A stretch of DNA of 14,154 nt from Actinomycetota bacterium (GTDB lineage Bacteria; Actinomycetota; Acidimicrobiia; Acidimicrobiales; Ilumatobacteraceae), in the NCBI GenBank assembly GCA_009705865.1, contig WLSJ01000034.1:1-14154 (forward strand), in the 5' to 3' direction. The notes below the pieces were generated by a model, which saw nothing but the letters and a program-made list of their open reading frames with translations, was not told the origin of the DNA and made no database searches. Below are positions 6,688 to 13,854 of the stretch, piece after piece. The position numbers and the translations under genes were made by a program. The first letter of the stretch is position 1; each line of letters begins with the position of its first letter.

Positions 6688-7491
6688 CTATGACTTCTTA
6701 GAAGTCCGTAGGAAGAGCCAACCAACTGGCAACAAATAAGCGAAATACGCAATAACTCGAATGTTCTCGAATGCGTAATGCCAGCCAAAGAAGCCCTTCA
6801 TGAAGTCATAGAAAGTGCCTTCGGCCCAAACACCTGACTTGATGTCCCACGCAGACGACACCAGCCACCCATCTTCAAAGCCAAGCAGTTCGCGATATTC
6901 ATGGAAGAACTTGCCGAACAGGCCAGCAGCGAACAAGAGGAGCAATAACCCGGTGACTCGAAAGAAAAGGCCAAGATTCAATTTGTTGCCACCGACATAG
7001 ACAAGGCGGCCGAGGATTGCTGCAACAACTAAACCAACAAGGCCACCGATCACCACGCTGACTCCACTGGTGGACGATGTTTCTGCTGACAGCAAGAACA
7101 AAACCGTTTCGAAGCCTTCGCGCAATACTGCAACAAACGCAATAACCATTAGCGCTCGCGTCGTTGTTGCCGCGTCTACCTGGCCGCGTAATTCAGCGCC
7201 AAGATTGCGGGCATTGCGCCCCATCCAAAAAATCATCCACGTCAAGACTGATGCAGCAAGGATTGCAATTGTTCCTTCAATGAACTGTTCTGCCTTGCCA
7301 GTGAATTCGCCAACAAAAATGTTGAATGCGATTCCGGACACCAGACACACAATGGCTGCAGCTCCACTACCTCGCCACACAGCACCTACTTCTGATGATC
7401 GGCCGCTCTTGACGAGATACGACACCAAAATGGCAAGCACCAGCGAGACCTCGAGGCCTTCGCGCAGTGTGATGAGAAAGCTTGCGCCCAT
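6688..7491 (-). CDS. efeU: FTR1/EfeU family iron permease
   Basis: An integral membrane protein of 267 residues that imports iron across the cytoplasmic membrane. The two hallmark REXXE motifs, which bind iron in this family, are present: REGLE (10-14) in the first membrane segment and REGFE (124-128) in the fourth. About seven hydrophobic segments can be seen, fitting the FTR1/EfeU fold. No EfeO or EfeB partner gene lies nearby, so it may work alone, take partners encoded elsewhere, or be one of the related lead or general metal permeases of the same superfamily. The ATG at 7491 has AGGAG five bases upstream. A promoter and two IdeR/DtxR-like half operators precede it, predicting repression when iron is ample. 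ilvD, an iron-sulfur enzyme gene, follows after 21 bases. Confidence 0.9.
   Translation of the reverse strand: MGASFLITLREGLEVSLVLAILVSYLVKSGRSSEVGAVWRGSGAAAIVCLVSGIAFNIFVGEFTGKAEQFIEGTIAILAASVLTWMIFWMGRNARNLGAELRGQVDAATTTRALMVIAFVAVLREGFETVLFLLSAETSSTSGVSVVIGGLVGLVVAAILGRLVYVGGNKLNLGLFFRVTGLLLLLFAAGLFGKFFHEYRELLGFEDGWLVSSAWDIKSGVWAEGTFYDFMKGFFGWHYAFENIRVIAYFAYLLPVGWLFLRTSKKS
6692..6706. repeat. inverted repeat at the end of the iron permease gene, at -35 distance from ilvD
   Basis: GACTTC and GAAGTC (6692-6697 and 6701-6706) form a perfect 6 bp inverted repeat with a 3-base centre, TTA. It spans the last codons of the permease gene and lies 13 bases beyond the candidate ilvD -10 box, where a -35 element would normally be. 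It may be a regulator site for ilvD, or a short RNA hairpin. No U-tract follows on the minus strand, so it is not an intrinsic terminator. Confidence 0.4.
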
Positions 7492-7507
7492 GGAAACTCC
7501 TAGGTAG

Positions 7508-7536
7508 TTAGGTATACCTAATGTTAGGGGTGCCTA
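7508..7536. promoter_or_regulatory. tandem IdeR/DtxR-like operator at the iron permease promoter
   Basis: A perfect 14 bp palindrome TTAGGTATACCTAA (7508-7521) has the form TTAGG-N4-CCTAA, which is contained in the known IdeR/DtxR 19-mer consensus. A second copy, TTAGG-GGTG-CCTAT (7524-7537), is centred 16 bases away and matches all but the last base. The -10 box of the permease promoter lies between and partly inside the two copies, and the expected transcription start falls in the first. An iron-loaded DtxR-type repressor binding here would block the promoter. MntR-type members of the same family cannot be excluded. Confidence 0.62.
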
Positions 7537-7549
7537 TCACGGAAAGCAA
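7521..7549 (-). promoter_or_regulatory. promoter of the iron permease gene
   Basis: On the minus strand TTGCTT (7549-7544) and TAACAT (7526-7521) are separated by exactly 17 bases, a good -35/-10 pair. The predicted start near 7514 gives a leader of about 23 bases carrying the AGGAG of the permease. It coincides with the paired operator motif. Confidence 0.6.
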
Positions 7550-7574
7550 GTCCGTGTAAGGATTTCCTTTGAGC

Positions 7575-8831
7575 CTACTTGCGGTCTGGCAAAGAAGCGA
7601 ACCCAAACAGGTTGCTCGCCACTTTGCGCATCTGGATCTCTTCTGAGCCTTCTGTAATGCGGTACCGGCGGTGATGGCGATAGATGTGCTCGAACGGCAT
7701 GTGACGGCTGTAACCGACTCCTCCGCATGTCTGCATCGCGCGGTCGGCAGCATCACAGGCCAACCGGTTGGCACGATAGTTACACATGGCAACTAAGTGC
7801 GTGACTTCCATGTGGTGCTTTTGGTCAAGCATGGTGGCCGTGTAACGAATGAGTTGGCGCAACATTGCAGCTTCAGTATGAAGTTCAACCAATGGGAACT
7901 GAATGCCCTGGTTGACGCTCAACTTCTTGCCCCATGTGATTCGCTCATTTGAATAACGCACTGCTTCATTGATGCAATATTGCGCTGCACCCAATGAAGA
8001 TGCTGCTTGACGAATTCTGTTTTCATGAACGAAATGCTGTGCAAGTTCAAGACCCATTTCAGCAGGTCCAAACAATGCTTCAGGCCCGACACGAACATCA
8101 GTGAGACTGACTTCAGCGTGATCTGTAGGCATGTTAAATGTCCACCAGAAAAATTCAACCTTGAAACCAGGCGCATCGGTCGGCACCAAAAATGCAGTAA
8201 TTCCCTTTGGGTCTCCTGCGTTTCCGCTGGTACGGGCAAAGATGATGTCGTGTGTGGCGTTATGAAGACCACTGTTCCAACGCTTCATACCGTTGATAAC
8301 CCATTCGTCACCATCGCGAAATGCGGTGGTTTCCATGTACGTTGCATCACTGCCATGGTTTGGTTCGGTGAGCCCGAAAGCTAAACGCTTTGTACCGTCA
8401 AGAAAGCCAGGCATCCATTCCTTTATCTGCGCATCGGTACCGAAGTCTCGCATCATCAGAACTGTTGGAAAGTTGCCCACGATGCTTGATTCATTTTGCA
8501 GATCGTTGTGCAAGCCAAGACCTTTTTGTGCAAGATGCTCACGGATAATTGCCATCGTGATGCTGCTGGCACCTTGACCACCAAATTCTTTTGGCAATGC
8601 AAGACGTAACCAGCCGGCTTCGTCTGCTCGGCGACGCATTTCGCGCAACAACTGCTCCCAATCTTCACGAGGAACGCCATCATTTTCGAAATCAGTACGT
8701 GCCCATTCACGACGATGATCAAAGAATCGCTCATTGTCATCTTGCGCTTGTAACGGCTTGATTTCTTTTTCGATAAACGCATCGAGTTGATCAAGAATTT
8801 TTTGAATGTCGTCAGGTATTGCAAAGTCCAT
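7575..8831 (-). CDS. acyl-CoA dehydrogenase family protein
   Basis: A flavoprotein that oxidises an acyl-CoA thioester to the trans-2-enoyl-CoA and passes electrons to electron-transfer flavoprotein. It has 418 residues from the preferred ATG at 8831 (MDFAIPDD), the usual length. The N-terminal helical domain is followed by FGLTEPNHGSDATYMETTA (152-170), the flavin and substrate loop, and WVINGMKRWNSG (177-188) of the central beta domain. The C-terminal helical domain has QTCGGVGYSRHMPFEHIYRHHRRYRITEGSEEIQ (367-400), in which E394 of TEG is at the expected catalytic-base position. The open frame extends 16 codons upstream to 8879. The shorter start is preferred because family homology begins there and a TACTGT -10 box ends 7 bases before it. 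Chain-length preference is unknown. A crotonase-family gene lies about 4 kb away, not adjacent. Confidence 0.93.
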   Translation of the reverse strand: MDFAIPDDIQKILDQLDAFIEKEIKPLQAQDDNERFFDHRREWARTDFENDGVPREDWEQLLREMRRRADEAGWLRLALPKEFGGQGASSITMAIIREHLAQKGLGLHNDLQNESSIVGNFPTVLMMRDFGTDAQIKEWMPGFLDGTKRLAFGLTEPNHGSDATYMETTAFRDGDEWVINGMKRWNSGLHNATHDIIFARTSGNAGDPKGITAFLVPTDAPGFKVEFFWWTFNMPTDHAEVSLTDVRVGPEALFGPAEMGLELAQHFVHENRIRQAASSLGAAQYCINEAVRYSNERITWGKKLSVNQGIQFPLVELHTEAAMLRQLIRYTATMLDQKHHMEVTHLVAMCNYRANRLACDAADRAMQTCGGVGYSRHMPFEHIYRHHRRYRITEGSEEIQMRKVASNLFGFASLPDRK

Positions 8832-8837
8832 AGGCGA

Positions 8838-8865
8838 ACAGTATCCACCTACCCGCGGGTGTCTA
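8838..8865 (-). promoter_or_regulatory. candidate leaderless promoter of the acyl-CoA dehydrogenase gene, with palindrome in the spacer
   Basis: TAGACA (8865-8860) and TACTGT (8843-8838) on the minus strand are 16 bases apart. The -10 box ends 7 bases before the A of the preferred ATG, predicting a leaderless transcript. The spacer holds the perfect 10 bp palindrome ACCCGCGGGT (8851-8860), which could be an operator core for a fatty-acid-type repressor or activator. The rest of the 112-base gap to gatB shows no convincing terminator for either gene. Confidence 0.48.
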
Positions 8866-8943
8866 TTAGTGAAGAGCACCCCTACACAAAGTTTTTCGGG
8901 GAGGCTTCGAATTAGCCGTGCCTACTGGGAAACAGCAGTCTGG

Positions 8944-10419
8944 TTAGGCAGATGGGCGACGTGACTGCATGATGGCAGTAACAATTTTGCCGTCTGCCTT
9001 GCCCTGTGAGGCTTTCATGACGCGGCCCACGATGGCACCCGATGCTTTTTCATCGCCGGCCATGTACTTGGCCCATGCGCCAGGATCAGCAGCAATTGCC
9101 TCATCAACCATGGCTTCAACAGCTGAGGTATCCATGGCTTCGAAGCCTTTTGCTGCTGCAATTGCTGCTGCATCACCACCGCCATGTTCCACCAATTCAG
9201 CAAGAACTGTTTTGGCTTGTGTCGCTGAAAGTTTTGCATCGCGTTCAAGAATGGTGAGCTTGGCAAGGTCCGCTGCAGGTACTGCAGGAACAGGCCCAGC
9301 ATCTGCAAAACCTTGTTGCACGTAAATCAGTGCGCGCACTGCGTCTCCGCCGGCATCAACAACTGCTTGTACGTAGTCATGTTGACCACGTTCAACAACA
9401 ACAATGACAGCTTCTGATTGAGTGTCATACCCCGTCAGTGCGGACAATGCGGTGCGTCGCGCAGCAGGAAGCATTGGCAAATTGTCACGAACTGCTTGTA
9501 CCCATTCAGCAGATGGTGCCAGAGGCACCAAGTCTGGTTCAGGGAAATATCTGTAATCGTCAGCATCTTCTTTGACACGCAACGTATGAGTGCGGCCTTC
9601 TGCATCATCCCAGTGCCGAGTTTCTTGGCGGATCGTGCCGCCAGAATCAAGAACATCAATTTGGCGGCGAGCTTCGTAATCTATGGCGCGACCAAGAGCA
9701 CGAATCGAGTTCACGTTCTTGATTTCGCAACGAGTTCCGAACATGGTTCCGGGCTTATGTACCGACACGTTGGCATCGACTCGCATTGAGCCTTCTTCCA
9801 TCTTGGCGTCTGATGCACCAATGACTTCAAGAATTGCGCGCAATTCAGCGACGTACTCTTTGGCGTGTTCGCTCGTGCGAATGTCAGGACGCGACACGAT
9901 CTCGACCAATGGAACACCAGCGCGGTTGAAGTCAATGAGCGAGTAATCACTGCCATGAATACGCCCAGTGGCACCACCAACATGTGTGCTCTTCCCAGTG
10001 TCTTCTTCAAGATGCGCGCGCTCAACACCAATACGTGTTCCGCTTGGCAAAATGAGGAATCCATCAATATTCAGTGGAATGTCATATTGACTAATTTGAT
10101 ACGCCTTTGGCATGTCAGGGTAGAAATAGTTCTTGCGGTGAAAGATGCACGGCTGAATATTGCAGTTCAACGCAATGCCAATTCGCATCGCGAGTTCTAC
10201 TGCTTGTTTGTTGAGAACTGGTAACGCGCCAGGTAAACCAAGCGTCACTGGGTCGATGTTGGTATTTGGTTCGTCACCGAAGCGGTTTGGTGAACCGCTG
10301 AATAACTTGGTCTTGGTTGCAAGCTCAACGTGCACTTCAAGGCCAACGATCATTTCCCATCCGCCCTCGAGCATTTGGTCTTCCGTAGCGATGATGGAAC
10401 TGAGTGGATCTTGTGTCAT
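8944..10419 (-). CDS. gatB: Asp-tRNA(Asn)/Glu-tRNA(Gln) amidotransferase subunit B
   Basis: The GatB subunit binds the mischarged tRNA, activates its Glu or Asp side chain with ATP and receives ammonia from GatA. It has 491 residues, the normal length. The N-terminal catalytic cradle has the signature VGLEVHVELATKTKLFSGS (25-43), then FHRKNYFYPDMPKAYQISQYD (93-113). EDTGKSTHV and DFNRAGVPLVEIVSRPD follow, the latter being the family's conserved block. The C-terminal YqeY-like tail ends with KADGKIVTAIMQSR. The start ATG at 10419 overlaps the gatA stop as ATGA, and its ribosome-binding site GGAGGAG lies in the last gatA codons, so the two are translationally coupled. Confidence 0.97.
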   Translation of the reverse strand: MTQDPLSSIIATEDQMLEGGWEMIVGLEVHVELATKTKLFSGSPNRFGDEPNTNIDPVTLGLPGALPVLNKQAVELAMRIGIALNCNIQPCIFHRKNYFYPDMPKAYQISQYDIPLNIDGFLILPSGTRIGVERAHLEEDTGKSTHVGGATGRIHGSDYSLIDFNRAGVPLVEIVSRPDIRTSEHAKEYVAELRAILEVIGASDAKMEEGSMRVDANVSVHKPGTMFGTRCEIKNVNSIRALGRAIDYEARRQIDVLDSGGTIRQETRHWDDAEGRTHTLRVKEDADDYRYFPEPDLVPLAPSAEWVQAVRDNLPMLPAARRTALSALTGYDTQSEAVIVVVERGQHDYVQAVVDAGGDAVRALIYVQQGFADAGPVPAVPAADLAKLTILERDAKLSATQAKTVLAELVEHGGGDAAAIAAAKGFEAMDTSAVEAMVDEAIAADPGAWAKYMAGDEKASGAIVGRVMKASQGKADGKIVTAIMQSRRPSA

Positions 10420-11855
10420 TTCACTCCTCCGGCAGCTTGTTCAAGAGCTCCACCAACACGGAACATCGGGGCTTCTCCAAGAGCAGGCGCAAGAACTTGA
10501 ATGCCTACGGGCAGGCCATGCGCGCCAGTTCCGAACGGCACGCTCATTGCGGGGTGACCGGCCAAGTTTGTGGGGATTGTGTAGATGTCGCACAAGTACA
10601 TGGCCATTGGATCATCAACCTTGTCACCAAACGGGAATGCAACAACTGGAGATGTCGGTGTGAGAATGACATCTACTTGCGCATACGCACGTTCAAAATC
10701 TTCTGATATCAGGCGACGAACTTTCAGTGCCTTGCCGTAGTACGCGTCGTAATAACCAGCCGACAATGCATACGTGCCGAGCATGATGCGTCGCTTCACT
10801 TCATCACCAAAACCTGCTGCACGCGTAGCTCCGTACATGGAATTGGTATCAACTGCATTGACACGTAATCCGTATCGCACTCCGTCATAGCGAGCCAAGT
10901 TGCTGCTGGCCTCTGCTGGTGCAATGAGGTAATACGCAGTCAATGCATACGACAAACTTGGCAACGTGATGTCAACAATGGTTGCGCCCGCAGCTTCAAG
11001 AGCAGTGAACGCTTCATTCAGCCGGGCAATGACTTCTGGTTCTGCACCAGCAGGAAGATCAGTGACGCGACCAATGCGCATTCCGGCAACACCTTGTGTC
11101 ACTGATGCGACAAGCGCAGGCGCTGGTTGAGGAATTGATGTTGAGTCCATCACATCATGGCCAGCTATTGCTTCAGTAATCAATGCAGCGTCAGCAACCG
11201 TGGTTGCAAATGGACCAATCTGGTCGAGTGAACTTGCGTACGCACAGAGGCCATAACGACTAACCAAACCATACGTTGGCTTCACGCCAACTACGCCACA
11301 CAAAGCGGCCGGCTGACGAATACTTCCGCCTGTGTCACTGCCGAGACTGACAGGTGCAAAACCAGCAGCAACTGCTGCAGCACTGCCACCGCTGGAACCA
11401 CCAGGAACACGCGAGGTGTCAAGTGGGTTGCGTGTCGGGCCGAATGCAGAGTTTTCTGTACTAGAACCCATTGCGAATTCGTCAAGATTTGTTTTACCAA
11501 CCATGACAGCACCAGCATCGCGCAAGCGCGACACAACGGTTGCATCGTACGGTGGCTTCCATCCTTCAAGAATCTTTGACGAGCAGGTGGTTTCAATGCC
11601 ATGTGTGCACATGTTGTCTTTGAATGCGATCGGTACACCAGCTAGTGGGCCAATGGGACGACCAGCTGCAATATCAGCATCAATTGCATCAGCATGGGCG
11701 CGTGCTGCATCAGCGGTAACAAGATTGAAAGCATGAATATCAGTTTCGCGCGCAGTGATTTGTGCAAGATATGAATCAATGACTTCGCGCGCAGTGATTT
11801 GCTTCGACGCAATCGCTGCTGCGATTGCCGATGCTGTTGTTGGAATTGTTGCCAT
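10416..11855 (-). CDS. gatA: Asp-tRNA(Asn)/Glu-tRNA(Gln) amidotransferase subunit A
   Basis: The amidase subunit that hydrolyses glutamine and channels ammonia to GatB. It has 479 residues with the amidase-signature catalytic triad Lys79 (VPIAFKDN), cis-Ser154 (PGGSSGGSAAA) and Ser178 (GSDTGGSIRQPAA). These positions coincide with those of characterised bacterial GatA proteins. The C-terminal part has NLAGHPAMSVPFG and LPVGIQVLAPALGE. It starts 2 bases after the gatC stop and overlaps gatB by 4 bases, so the three subunits are made from one message. Near the N terminus the segment ITARE occurs twice 13 codons apart, encoded by an exact 18-base DNA repeat. This does not disturb the frame. Confidence 0.97.
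   Translation of the reverse strand: MATIPTTASAIAAAIASKQITAREVIDSYLAQITARETDIHAFNLVTADAARAHADAIDADIAAGRPIGPLAGVPIAFKDNMCTHGIETTCSSKILEGWKPPYDATVVSRLRDAGAVMVGKTNLDEFAMGSSTENSAFGPTRNPLDTSRVPGGSSGGSAAAVAAGFAPVSLGSDTGGSIRQPAALCGVVGVKPTYGLVSRYGLCAYASSLDQIGPFATTVADAALITEAIAGHDVMDSTSIPQPAPALVASVTQGVAGMRIGRVTDLPAGAEPEVIARLNEAFTALEAAGATIVDITLPSLSYALTAYYLIAPAEASSNLARYDGVRYGLRVNAVDTNSMYGATRAAGFGDEVKRRIMLGTYALSAGYYDAYYGKALKVRRLISEDFERAYAQVDVILTPTSPVVAFPFGDKVDDPMAMYLCDIYTIPTNLAGHPAMSVPFGTGAHGLPVGIQVLAPALGEAPMFRVGGALEQAAGGVK
11745..11801. repeat. 18-base direct repeat inside the 5' end of gatA
   Basis: TTCGCGCGCAGTGATTTG occurs at 11745-11762 and again at 11784-11801 with a 39-base (13-codon) period. Both copies are in the same frame and encode the ITARE stretch of GatA. 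The spacing keeps the frame, so a small in-frame duplication in the N-terminal helices is possible. ITARE-like text is natural at both places in GatA, so shared codon choice is the alternative. Confidence 0.75.
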
Positions 11856-11857
11856 GA

Positions 11858-12169
11858 CTAATCGTCCAACCCAATAATTGGCGGAACACGGAAACGACGT
11901 TGATCAGATGATGGTGCAGCTGCCAACACTTCGTCTGTATCAAGACATGGTTGCTCGACATCTTCACGCAAGACATTGACCAGTGGAAACGGCTGAGTCA
12001 TTGGCCCAACACCGGATAAATCAAGAGCGTCAATATCGCTGAAATGACCCATGACTTTGGCCAATTGTTCGGCGAAGTGCACAACGTGCGCCTCATCGAT
12101 ATCGAGGCGTGCCAGACGAGCCACTTTGGCTACATCAGCTGCGGAAATGGGGGTACCAGACGTGCTCAC
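11858..12169 (-). CDS. gatC: Asp-tRNA(Asn)/Glu-tRNA(Gln) amidotransferase subunit C
   Basis: A small stabilising subunit that wraps around the GatA-GatB interface. It has 103 residues, typical of the family. The N-terminal part has ADVAKVARLARLDIDE (11-26) and the helix HFAEQLAKVMGHFSDIDALD (31-50). The tail carries the usual P-LREDV element (NVLREDVEQP) and ends in RRFRVPPIIG. The start is GTG at 12169, with only a weak purine run upstream. TAGGCT at 12183-12178 on the minus strand lies 8 bases before the GTG and could be a -10 box for a near-leaderless transcript. The gene is the first of gatC-gatA-gatB and follows the crotonase-family gene after 46 bases. Confidence 0.95.
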   Translation of the reverse strand: MSTSGTPISAADVAKVARLARLDIDEAHVVHFAEQLAKVMGHFSDIDALDLSGVGPMTQPFPLVNVLREDVEQPCLDTDEVLAAAPSSDQRRFRVPPIIGLDD

Positions 12170-12215
12170 GGCTTCTCAGCCTACGAGCCGCAGGTACTGA
12201 AAGGAACGAGACTTA

Positions 12216-13019
12216 TTAGGCGTTCGGATGAACTGGCGGAAATTCAGCCTGGCGCTTCTGCAGAAAGCTCTGGACGCCCTCTTTAAAGTCTGACCTGGTG
12301 AATGACTGCTGCATGAGGACAAGAGCGTCCTTGCTGGCTGTAGCCACATCTTTGCCATAGTCGGAATAGACCTGGCGCTTCATCACGGCCATTGAAGAAG
12401 GTGACACATTCATTGCTAGGTCAGATGCGTATTCAAGAACAACCTTCATCAGTTGATCAGCAGGAACAACTTTATTGACCATGCCCATCTCAAGTGCCTC
12501 ATCAGCTTTGACGATGCGACTCGACATCATGAGATCAAGCGCAGTGGCCTGACCAACAAGACGAGGCAACACCCACGAGATGCCGTACTCACCGATGAGT
12601 CCGCGCTTCGAGAATGCAACAGTGAACTTTGCAGTGTCTGCGCAAAAACGCATATCGCACATCAGTGCCTGCACCATTCCGAGACCAGCTGCTGCACCAT
12701 TAACTGCTGCAATGACTGGTTTTGGTAAACGAGTAATTTCGTCTTGCATGCGCCCTTCAAGGATGCTTGGGCCATCATCGTTCTTTGCAGTATCACCTGA
12801 AGGAATTGCTTGCAATGTTCCCATGTCTGCTCCGGCGCAATAACCCTTGCCTGCACCAGTGACAACAATGACGCGCACTTTCGGATCAGCGTTCGCAGCA
12901 TCAAGTGCCGCGAAATATTCATTGCCCATGCGACCGGTCCACGCATTGAGACGATCAGGACGGTTAAACGTAATGAGACCAATACCGGGCTCTAGGACTT
13001 CGTATAGACATTCACTCAT
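12216..13019 (-). CDS. enoyl-CoA hydratase/isomerase (crotonase) family protein
   Basis: A 267-residue crotonase fold acting on CoA thioesters. The two oxyanion-hole segments are present: YCAGADM (60-66) and NGAAAGLGM (107-115). Family blocks GLITFNRPDRLNAW (14-27), RLPKPVIAAVNG (97-108) and RGLIGEYGISWVLPRLVG (139-156) are clear. By my hand alignment the two glutamates used by classical hydratases (GCELA and QPE) correspond to V116 and R139, so simple enoyl-CoA hydration is doubtful. E144 in GEYG could be the acid/base, as seen in many relatives. Isomerase or another crotonase reaction is possible. The ATG at 13019 overlaps the lgt end by 8 bases, so translation is probably coupled. The gene ends in tandem TAA codons. 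Confidence 0.9.
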   Translation of the reverse strand: MSECLYEVLEPGIGLITFNRPDRLNAWTGRMGNEYFAALDAANADPKVRVIVVTGAGKGYCAGADMGTLQAIPSGDTAKNDDGPSILEGRMQDEITRLPKPVIAAVNGAAAGLGMVQALMCDMRFCADTAKFTVAFSKRGLIGEYGISWVLPRLVGQATALDLMMSSRIVKADEALEMGMVNKVVPADQLMKVVLEYASDLAMNVSPSSMAVMKRQVYSDYGKDVATASKDALVLMQQSFTRSDFKEGVQSFLQKRQAEFPPVHPNA

Positions 13020-13854
13020 GGGTATTTACCGTAGACGCTGCGGACGCTTTTCGAGAACGCAGACGATCAATCGCTAGAAATAGCACCGCAACAGCGAAAA
13101 CTCCGACTGCCACCCATTGGTTGAGCCGTAAGCCCCCAACGTGGTGAGCACTATCTATTCGGAGACCTTCGACACCAAAACGCAACACGGTGTAGCCCGC
13201 CACGTACCAAGCAAATAGTTGTCCGCGAGCAGGGCGAAGGCGACGCTCGATGCGAATCAGTACCCAAGCCAGAACAACGCAGCCAATCGACTCATACAAA
13301 AACGTCGGATGAAATGTTGTGCCTGCTGCGTACCCGGCTTTTTCAGCAACACTGCTTGACACTTTCAACGCCCACGGCAATGTTGTGGGTCGACCAAATA
13401 ATTCTTGATTAAACCAGTTACCCCATCGACCAATTGCTTGAGCAATAGCAATTGCAGGTGCAGCGCACGAAATGATCCACCATGCATCTAGCCCACGACG
13501 TTTCGCGCACCACCACCCGACTGCAACTCCCGCAGTGACGCCGCCCCAGATTCCGAGTCCGCCTTGCCACACTTTTATGACGTCAAACCAATGGCCCTGA
13601 AATCTTTGATAATCAGTGAGCACGTGATACGCGCGCCCGCCAAGAACACCGGCAGGAACAGCCCACATCGCAATTGCTGAGATGTCTTCGGTGTTACCAA
13701 TCCCTATACGTTCAGCACGGCGGCCAGCAATACGCACTGCAACAATGACGCCGATGGCAATCATTAATCCGTATGCATTCAAACGTAATGGTCCGAGATG
13801 AATGGAGCCCGACGACGGACTTGGAATTGTTGCGATTAGCGCAGCAATTGTCAT
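13012..13854 (-). CDS. lgt: prolipoprotein diacylglyceryl transferase
   Basis: A membrane enzyme that transfers diacylglycerol from phosphatidylglycerol to the lipobox cysteine of prelipoproteins, the first step of lipoprotein maturation. It has 280 residues with about seven membrane segments. Family signatures are VLGGRAYHVL (70-79), WQGGLGIWGG (96-105) and the Lgt signature IGRWGNWFNQELFGRP (141-156), with R143 matching the essential arginine. HPTFLYES (182-189) and RFGVEGLR (225-232), with its second essential arginine, follow. WQGGLGIWGG has tryptophan where the enterobacterial enzyme has histidine (HGG-x-x-x-HGG), which is usual in actinobacterial Lgt. The start overlaps the stop of the upstream hydrolase as ATGA, and its own stop lies within the crotonase-family gene. 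Confidence 0.96.
   Translation of the reverse strand: MTIAALIATIPSPSSGSIHLGPLRLNAYGLMIAIGVIVAVRIAGRRAERIGIGNTEDISAIAMWAVPAGVLGGRAYHVLTDYQRFQGHWFDVIKVWQGGLGIWGGVTAGVAVGWWCAKRRGLDAWWIISCAAPAIAIAQAIGRWGNWFNQELFGRPTTLPWALKVSSSVAEKAGYAAGTTFHPTFLYESIGCVVLAWVLIRIERRLRPARGQLFAWYVAGYTVLRFGVEGLRIDSAHHVGGLRLNQWVAVGVFAVAVLFLAIDRLRSRKASAASTVNTHE

Noticed and set aside
7538..7556. CACGGA/TCCGTG hairpin taken as a terminator of the acyl-CoA dehydrogenase gene
   Set aside because: The stem is only 6 bp and no U-tract follows on the minus strand. The loop holds the -35 box of the permease promoter, so it is not supported as a terminator.
8832..8879. A 16-codon N-terminal extension of the acyl-CoA dehydrogenase
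   Set aside because: The extension is not like the family N terminus, contains the candidate promoter, and the downstream ATG has the expected MDF-type beginning.
8881..8943. Terminator or small RNA between the acyl-CoA dehydrogenase gene and gatB
   Set aside because: Only 4 bp stems (GGCT/AGCC, ACTG/CAGT) were found, without a T-tract in the right place.
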